Notes under the pieces: generated by a model
The model's input: the letters and a program-made list of their open reading frames with translations, nothing else
Databases searched by the model: none
Told to the model about the DNA's origin: nothing
NCBI GenBank assembly: GCA_000697055.1
Contig: JNDT01001503.1
Coordinates: forward strand, 1 to 64,000
Origin: Saksenaea vasiformis B4078
Lineage: Eukaryota; Mucoromycota; Mucoromycetes; Mucorales; Saksenaeaceae
Reading direction: 5' to 3'
DNA: 64,000 bases
Position numbers and translations under genes: made by a program
In this document: piece after piece, positions 56,813-64,000 of the stretch
How positions within the stretch are numbered: the stretch's first letter is position 1
How the letters are laid out: every line of letters begins with the position of its first letter

Positions 56813-58288
56813 ATGTTGCGTGCATCGAGATACAGAGGCATGAGCACGATGCTTCACCAGCGGTGCTTGGCTCCTTCCGTATCGGCATGCCATTCACGCT
56901 TTTATACTGTTGCTGCAGAAGAACCAAACGAGAAGGATGACTTGAAGCCGAGATCGATCAACTATAAGCTCCGGGGGAAGGTAACATGAAAAACCAAATG
57001 CAATCATTCTAATCACAGGGAATTAAAGGGTCGACAATTTATTGACCTTGTTCGAGTGATTGCAAGAGGCGGTAACGGAGGCGATGGCTGTGTTTCCTTT
57101 CATCGCGAAAAGTTCTTGGCTAAAGGTCCACCCAACGGAGGAAACGGTGGGCGTGGTGGAAGCGTCATTGTGCGTGCGTCTGCAGATGAGACTAGTCTTA
57201 GACACGTCGGTAATAATGGCACCGCCAAGCGCGGTGGCAATGGCTTAGGTGGTGGCCAACATGGCACGATGGGCCAGGATTTAATCATTCGGGTGCCGGT
57301 GGGTACGATTGTCCGGGAAGTTGTTCGAGAGCCACGGATATTAAAGGAAGACGAGGAAGAGGAGCATGTCGATGAAGAAGAAAGGTTGCAAAGGCAAAGA
57401 GAAAAGCGCTGGGTATATTATCCACGAACAGAGCCCACTAAAATAAGTGATGGGCGGGTGGATTTCTTCAAGCAAGCGGAGAGAATGATGGATGAAGAGG
57501 ACAAATATTTACAATGGCGTATGCGAAATGAGAAGAGAACACGGATCCATATGGATCTAACTGAACCTGATCAGGAAGTGGTTGTCTGTCGCGGTGGTGC
57601 AGGTGGTTATGGCAACCCACACTTCTTGACAACAGAGAACCGATCTCCTAAATTTGCCACGCGAGGACGCGAGGGTGAACGACGAGAGATCGAACTGGAA
57701 CTCAAGACCATTGCAGATATTGGTCTAGTAGGTCTACCCAACGCTGGCAAATCAACGCTTTTAGGTGCCATATCAAACGCGCACCCCAAGCAAGGCTCTT
57801 ATGCCTTCACTACACTTCATCCATTTGTTGGCACTGTCGATTATGCCGATCAGTTCCAACTCACCGTGACAGATATCCCAGGATTAGTTCGTGGAGCACA
57901 TCGAAATATCGGCCTAGGCCATGCCTTTTTACGGCATGTGGAACGTGCCAAGGTCCTCGTCTATGTACTTGATCTAAGTGGACCCGCACCATGGGATGAT
58001 TTGCAAACATTACAACATGAGCTTGAAGCCTATCGACCCGGTCTAACGCGTCGGCAAGCTTTAATCGTAGCGAATAAGGCTGACCAAGCTCATGTAGCAA
58101 AGGAAAATCTCAAACGACTACAGATTGAAGCTGCAGGGATCCCCATTGTACCTGTGTCCGCCCGATACGAAAAGAATATCATGAAACTCACTTCGGATCT
58201 CAGAAAGCACGTCGAACGAATCCGCTTAGAGGAAATGATGTTGAAACAACGCCAAGAAGAGGAGCATGAAGAAGGTGATCGAATGTGA
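56813..58288 (+). CDS. Obg-family GTPase, mitochondrial (Mtg2-like)
   Basis: Two exons (56813-56980 and 57029-58288) give 475 residues. The N-terminus MLRASRYRGMSTMLHQRC is basic and Ser/Arg-rich, typical of a mitochondrial targeting peptide. The Gly-rich Obg fold follows (FIDLVRVIARGGNGGDGCVSFHREKF, GGNGGRGG, RGGAGGYGNPHF) with an acidic insertion of about 90 residues. The G domain has G1 GLPNAGKST, G2 AFTTLHP, G3 DIPGLV, G4 NKAD and G5 SARYEKN. Mtg2-type proteins assist late assembly of the mitochondrial large ribosomal subunit. ATG 56813 is chosen because it gives the targeting peptide and a clean intron. Confidence 0.92.
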
Positions 58289-58421
58289 TTTACCTGTGTA
58301 TATTCTTCTTTTTCCGTAATTGCCCCCCTTTTACTTCTACAAGCATGCCCATCACGCAAAAAAAATAAAAATTTGGCTTTTTTTTCTCGTTGTATTTTTA
58401 TTCCAAAGGTCGTCTGTTTCT

Positions 58422-58738
58422 CTAGGCGGTGTTGTGTTGCTTAGCGAGTTCTTCAGCGCGTGCTCGGTTCTTGAGCAATAAGTCCTTCTTGCCTTCAATC
58501 ATAGCAGCTTGTCGTTCCTGCACATTGTAAGCGAAATAGCCAACAGCACCAAATACGCCAGCAGCCACAGCATGGGAGCTTGGATCTTCAAATGATAAAT
58601 TGAGCTTTTCATGTCCCTCTATTTTACTGCTAATTCGAGCTTACTGGAGAAAATGGGACGTTTTTGCAATCCAAGAGCGAATGCACGGACAAGGACACCG
58701 AAGCCTGCAAAACCAGACACGCTGCTAAGCAAACTCAT
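58422..58738 (-). CDS. small membrane protein, possibly a complex I accessory subunit
   Basis: Two exons (58738-58645 and 58585-58422, 59 nt intron) give 85 residues. It starts MSLLSSVSGFAGFGVLVRAFALGLQ, a short hydrophobic amphipathic start, then KRPIFSNPSSHAVAAGVFGAVGYFAYN, a second hydrophobic segment. The tail is charged helix (ERQAAMIEGKKDLLLKNRARAEELAKQHNTA). Size and layout resemble small fungal accessory subunits of NADH:ubiquinone oxidoreductase, but this is only resemblance. An alternative splice without the 59 nt intron gives an early stop. Confidence 0.6.
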
Positions 58739-61268
58739 TTGTATGTGTTGAGAGAAAAATTGGCGATTCGAGATGGAGCAAGCAATCTGGTTCCACCACT
58801 CGCGGCCCTCCCCGGCGCAGGCCAAAATGACGTCACAGACGTAAATTTTTTTTTTCTTATTCCACCTTTTTTTGACATCTTGGACAACTTTGAATGACCG
58901 AATCCATGCACTGTAGCCGCGTGTTGGAGAAGTAAGGGATCTCTCGGCTCAAAAACCAGCAACTGGAAGCCCATGTAGGATATGTTTTTGGATGTCTTTA
59001 GCATGCATCCAATTGTATAATATACGACCCTCCAGATTCGTATTGCTGATGTATTTTTAAATACACGATAGACGTGCTTGTCTATATAGTCATGTACTTG
59101 ATAGGCACTCTTATGTTCATATATATATCATGGATAAATTTTTTCGGATATTTTTGTATAGCTCTGTTAACATTACTAAATATAGGCAAACCTACCAGTG
59201 TCCATCGTCTTGCAAATCTGTCGTCGACAACAGAATCTTGGGTTAGGAACTGAGGGTCGTGCAAAAATAAGGCGATCACTGATATTCTCCCGGAATATAT
59301 GCTCTTAAATCATAGCGTATTTTTCTTTCCATGACAACCAAGAAACATGGTATTTTGCGGTTTCTTCTTTTCTTTCATCAACTTCCAAGCGATAGGTAGT
59401 ATTTCTTTTCTAGTATACAATGCAAACAACAATACGATTTCTAATAGAGAGTGATACAAGGCGACGAAGAATGAAGAAGTAACAATTTCATCGTGTCCTT
59501 CTGTGCTCCTTCCACAATGATTGCTGTTTGCGAACGTGAATAAACGTGAAGATCAGACGTACCTTTCACTTTAGACATATACTATGGAAGGCGATGGTTT
59601 TCTTTATTACCAAAGTATTCTGTTGTCTCTCTTTACATATTTATCCGAACTATAGGATATACAGGCTACAGAAACTACGATCAGTCGTAGATCTTTACTC
59701 GTTTTGTCTGACCGACATTTAGCTTACCTTCTGAAAATGATCGACTATATGTATTGCTGTAAATGCTACGGTGCAATATTCATGCATGCAATATACGCTT
59801 TTTGAGCACCTGTCAATTATGTTCTTAGGTCTGCTGTTCCGTCATCCCTTCCTAAAAGTGAGTCATGTATATATCGAAAAGCTCTCTTTCAGTTTATTTT
59901 ATATTGAACAGATATTGAAAACATGTCTGACTCATACTGTTCTGCACAGTCGACCGTAATGGATTTCCAGTGGCTTTTGAGGTAGCCCCTCCGTGAGCAA
60001 AAACGAACAGAAAACACTGCTATCAGATATCCTGGAAGCGGACACTTGACGCGTAGGCGAAGAGAGTGGTTTCTAGTGACAATTGTCACAAATACACCGT
60101 TAATATATGGCTTGATGTAGAGCAATTGATTTTTATCAGTTAATAAGGAGCATGTGGAGTCGCTTAACATTGGCCTGTAATCAAGGTCCATTATCTTGCG
60201 TATCTACTGTTTGCTAGGCATTTTATCATTTGGCCCTCCTTTGTATCTGTCCCCCCCCCCCTTTATCCACGTCGTTTAGAATCCGCACAAAGTCACTGAT
60301 AACATCCTTTTTTTATTTTAATACCAAACAGTAACAACTATAAACAAAATAAGCAACAGCATATTTAACTAGCAAAGGACTGTGCAAGAAAAGGAGGAAG
60401 GGTGGTAATCCGTACGAAAGGTACCGAAAATAAGGTTGACAACACGTTCCTCATTGACTTTCCATAGATCATGTTTAACCTCTTTGAGGAACCGAACTGT
60501 AAATTACATAGAATTAGCTAGAAAAGAAGGAAGATTACGTTCAAAGAAACGACTGCTTTTAAGAAGATGTATCATTCCCTAACACGCTTTCGGAAATTTA
60601 GTCCATGTTCCTGACTTGTATTGAAACACAGCGAGTAAAAATGGTTATTGTATATTAACGCGATCGATGCAGCGTTACAATAGACGTTCTCCGTGATCGA
60701 TCAACAACATCAACTTGCATGGTCTAAGCCAACGGGCGATCATAGGACAAACTTCCAAACAGGTCAATTTTTCTTAGTTAAGACACATTCGGAAAGAAAT
60801 GAGAACTACCTGTTTTTTTTTTAATGAACATAGTGTAAGTTGAACTTACATCGGTGTCACCTAATCAAAAAACGCTGAGTAGCAGCAACCCATCCTCGTC
60901 GTACGAATCCTTGTTGAAGCTCAGGCTATACAACAAGTCCGTCTCCTTGTAGACTCATTCTTCAATTAGAGTTCCTTGCTTGCAGACGCCATTTTCTAAC
61001 TCTCTTTATGATTCCAAAAAAAAATTCTGTCGCTCGACGCACATTTTTATTCCCAGCGTACATCCTATTCGCCAAGGTAAAAAAAAAATCCTTTTTCTAA
61101 GCGGCGCTAATTTGCCATAGCAAAAAAAAAGATGAAAGAGGCTGATTTTTTTGATTGATTGATTGAGAGAGAGACAGAGTGGTCATGTTCTCGAACAGTC
61201 CGCACAAAATTTCAGTTGGGTGACCCTGGCCATCCCTTCCCAAAAATATATATTACACAAAAAAAAAA
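58739..61268. other. 2.5 kb gap, no supported gene
   Basis: Only short frames. It contains A/T homopolymers (for example T9 near 58849, C10 near 60251, T9 near 60813) and GA/ATT-type short runs near 61150-61180. Nothing with a motif is seen on either strand. Confidence 0.45.
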
Positions 61269-61871
61269 TTAATATCGAGGAGGAGATGGTGCTTGGGCGG
61301 GCGGAGGTAGTGTTCCCATCTTGTATGCTTCGGATTCCGGGATGATGCGAGCACCACCCGTGGCTTGTTGCATCATGAGTATCTGGGCTTGATTTTCGCG
61401 TTCCAATCGTTTCTGCATGCCCCGCACACTTTTGACAATATACCAAATGATCAACGCCAATAACAGTAGACCAATGACGATGACAAACACAAATCGATTA
61501 TGCTTTTTAAGCCAGCTTTCGTTGTCGGGTGGTGGCGTATTTGTATTTGAATTCCATCCTGTCGGGTTGACAGACGGTTCTGGCAGGTAGGTAAAAGGCG
61601 AAGCGTAAGAAGGGGTGATGGTATTACTCGGACTAGGTGTTGTTGTAAGTGTGGCATTGACTGTATTGGTGGCGGCAATGGAGGAAATGGTACTGTTGGT
61701 AAGAGTGGAGGTGGGGCTGGCAATGACCGAGGTGCAATTGCCCTCATTGGCACAAGATACAGTTGGGGTTGCTGAAATAACTGACGTGTCTTGCGCCCGC
61801 GCGATAGACACTAGCAGGATGAATATCACCCATAATACAGATGATCGGCGCCGTGGGTCAAAGGCGGCCAT
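61269..61871 (-). CDS. single-pass membrane protein with Ser/Thr-rich ectodomain
   Basis: One exon of 200 residues from MAAFDPRRRSS. A signal peptide (SSVLWVIFILLVSIARA) is followed by about 100 residues rich in Thr/Ser/Asn/Pro with several N-glycosylation sequons (NCT, NST, NAT) and two Cys. Then come NRFVFVIVIGLLLLALIIWYIV (transmembrane), a basic stretch (KSVRGMQKRLEREN) and a Pro-rich cytosolic tail ending APSPPRY. This is the layout of a fungal surface sensor or mucin-like protein. No enzyme or WSC-type domain is visible, so the role is open. Confidence 0.75.
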   Translation of the reverse strand: MAAFDPRRRSSVLWVIFILLVSIARAQDTSVISATPTVSCANEGNCTSVIASPTSTLTNSTISSIAATNTVNATLTTTPSPSNTITPSYASPFTYLPEPSVNPTGWNSNTNTPPPDNESWLKKHNRFVFVIVIGLLLLALIIWYIVKSVRGMQKRLERENQAQILMMQQATGGARIIPESEAYKMGTLPPPAQAPSPPRY

Positions 61872-64000
61872 TTGCACGCAAAATAAAGTTCTTTAATAAA
61901 GAGGTAAAGCGATGCACTTGTATTATTTCTCCTCAGTTTAAGTCGTCAGGAAAACGAGGAGTAAGGAAAGAAAGAAAGAAAGAAAAGAGAGAAAGGATGA
62001 TACAATCAAAGAGAGAAAGAAGAAAAGAAGAAAAAGAAAAAAAAAAGGGGGTCAATGTTCTAGGTTGAGAGAGAGACAGCGAGAGAGAGACTGACTGAGA
62101 GACAGGGACGAATGAACTGGGAACCAGCACAAAGCTCCTTCTAAAAATAGGAACAATCCTTTTCAGATCACTGTTTCACTATGAATCCCTTGCGAAGATA
62201 CTCATCCTAAGTTACTACCTTGATAGCGTTGTCTCCCCCCCTCCTCTTCCTCTTCCTCTTCCTCTTTAAATCATAGCATACATTATCTACTGAAAAAGAG
62301 AGAAAAAGAAAGAAAACTCCACTATGCATAGAATCAGCCGAAATAAACGAACATCTGCTTAATCCAAAAAGTTACATCTCGTTCTCCAGTACCACGTGTA
62401 GAAACATGCTTTTCCGATCACTCTGAGACTAGAATCTCATATCAAAATACATTTTCGTGCAATCTACAGCTTACGGATACATCACGGTCAGAATTACTGT
62501 TCCTGCATCTTTGTTTATGCGAGCCTACGACTGTTCCTCGTGTATCGGGCAGATTTCCGTTGTGGCCGAGCATGCTCTTTTTCTTCTTTTAAGCAAAAAA
62601 AGTAGCCCTTCTCGTAGTTCGGACATTCGTAATAGGTCAGATGAAGTCATTTGTTGGTTAATAAATGGGTGATTTAACGCCTCAACCCGATCATAGTAAT
62701 AGGTTTCTATCTTCCTATCCTTTTTTTTCCTTTGATACACGGGCCACTTGTGGTAAAATTTCAACTCAGTAAACTAAAATGTTTTCACTTATTTGTTTTC
62801 CTGTTAAATCACTACTACAACGGATACTGAAGAGTAACAGATGATAGAAACGCTAGGGTGTATATATATGAGGTGTAAATGAACTACGGAATTCGCGATA
62901 TGCCATCCGGGTTAGTGGCGGAAATTAAATCATTGTGTCACCGGTATCTGTTTTTCGAAAGAGGCTTGCGGGGTTCCCGATCAAAATGGCTGTTTGAAAC
63001 AGCTAAGCTGTCGATTTTCAAGCTCCAGTGTGGCTAACGTCTCTTTCGGACCTGTCGGTAAATTTTGACGTGTGTACAATCTTCTTGCGATAATCTATAA
63101 ATTAGTCGATCTTTCGATCTATCCATAGGATTGCAAACCTGTCAAATCGCTGCTGTTTCTGATTTACCACAACTGACATTATCGGAATACAACGCATTTT
63201 CGATAGTCTAGAGGAGCGGAGGTGAGATCAACGGCAACGATCTCGGAAAACTTTCAAAAGGAAGGAAAGAAAATAGGTTTTGTAACACGACAAAAAAAAA
63301 GGAAAAAAGGAAGCTGTTGTCGATTAGAACATACAAACGGATTGGTGCTTGGTAAGTTGTGTCTGGTTTTTTTCTGTCACCTGACAAGAGATTAAACGAT
63401 CAACTTTTTCCGTCTAGCCGTCTTGAAAGGAATGACACTATATCGTATTCGGTTCTTACATATTAGCATGTTCAGTACCATAAACCTCCCCTTTTTGTCA
63501 ACACATTACTAACGTTTCGTTAATACATAAACCTTAAATCAAATTGACCGTACCCATGCGCTAAATTAAATAGTTAAACAATGGGCTGGATGCAGTAACG
63601 TAGACTAGGAACATTGAAGTATCTTTATAACAAGAGAAGAGGGGGAAGAGAGAAGAATCGGTAATCAGAACATAAAGAACTGTGCCAAGAATTTTTTCGT
63701 CAGCATGTCTCTAACATGAGAGAATTAATTTGCTAAATGTCATCAATGTAATAAGACATGAAGTACTGTAGTCAGCAGTAACAAGTCAATGTTGCTTTCA
63801 TTTAAAGAGGTTGAAACGAGTTTATTATGCTTTACGCTCCTGAGGGACCAAACCCCTCAGGTAATTTGAAAAAGGGGACAAGTAAACGGAGAAGAAAACA
63901 AATAATAAGAAATTGGGGCAAACATACAAGTGCATAAAAGATACTATTCTGCATTGTCATCACGACTGCTTGAGGATAAACCGATCGTATCAAGTAGGTG
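61872..64000. other. 2.1 kb terminal region, no supported gene
   Basis: A purine-rich low-complexity tract spans about 61964-62100 (GAAA and GAGA repeats), with CTTCCT repeats near 62240-62265. No frame longer than 79 codons carries a motif. A gene may begin beyond the window edge. Confidence 0.45.

Noticed and set aside
1..64000. tRNA and rRNA genes
   Set aside because: I looked for tRNA-like B-box and cloverleaf patterns and rRNA blocks on both strands and saw none I could support; a covariance-model scan would settle this.

Overview
The window looks like nuclear DNA of an early-diverging filamentous fungus, most likely Mucoromycota (Mucorales-like). Genes are split by many 40-85 nt introns with GTAnGn/AG borders. 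Housekeeping genes are tightly packed (Med20, RPP0, Pus7, uricase, Obg GTPase). They are interspersed with long AT-rich or purine-rich gaps and with transposon remains. Genus cannot be set from sequence alone. All spliced models were built by hand from reading frame, splice dinucleotides and family expectations.

Layout. 1-3.2 kb: a Fanzor-type (eukaryotic TnpB-like) RNA-guided nuclease gene with zinc-knuckle sequences at its N-terminal side and a long inverted repeat just downstream. 3.4-7.3 kb: DNA polymerase kappa (13 exons) and gluconokinase. 8-11.1 kb: a decayed non-LTR retrotransposon on the minus strand, truncated just before the RT catalytic Asp. 12-20.6 kb: a coiled-coil zinc-motif protein, a Vps3844-family membrane protein, a small membrane protein, a C2 plus class-3 lipase (10 exons) and an RraA-like aldolase. 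20.6-24.8 kb: a single-Myb protein in low-complexity DNA and an Acl4-like TPR chaperone. 25-30.6 kb: a MITE-like repeat, uricase ending in the peroxisomal signal SKL, Pus7 and Med20, the last two divergent from a 112 bp gap. 32.4-37.8 kb: a KRE9/KNH-like GPI protein gene and a degenerate duplicate of it 3.8 kb away. 38.4-43.1 kb: an F-box/WD protein, ribosomal P0 and a broken MULE-type transposase. 45.4-56.4 kb: a tandem family of three SEL1-repeat genes plus relics, with a shared leader exon and promoter in two copies and a perfect 99 bp internal tandem repeat. 56.8-61.9 kb: mitochondrial Obg GTPase, a tiny mitochondrial-type protein and a single-pass secretory-pathway protein. The rest shows no gene I can support.

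The strongest candidate for an under-described system is the Fanzor locus at 0.3-3.2 kb. Next is the SEL1 array, whose founding copy carries an N-terminal region resembling MACPF-like domains. The housekeeping genes are independent units, apart from divergent pairs that may share promoters.
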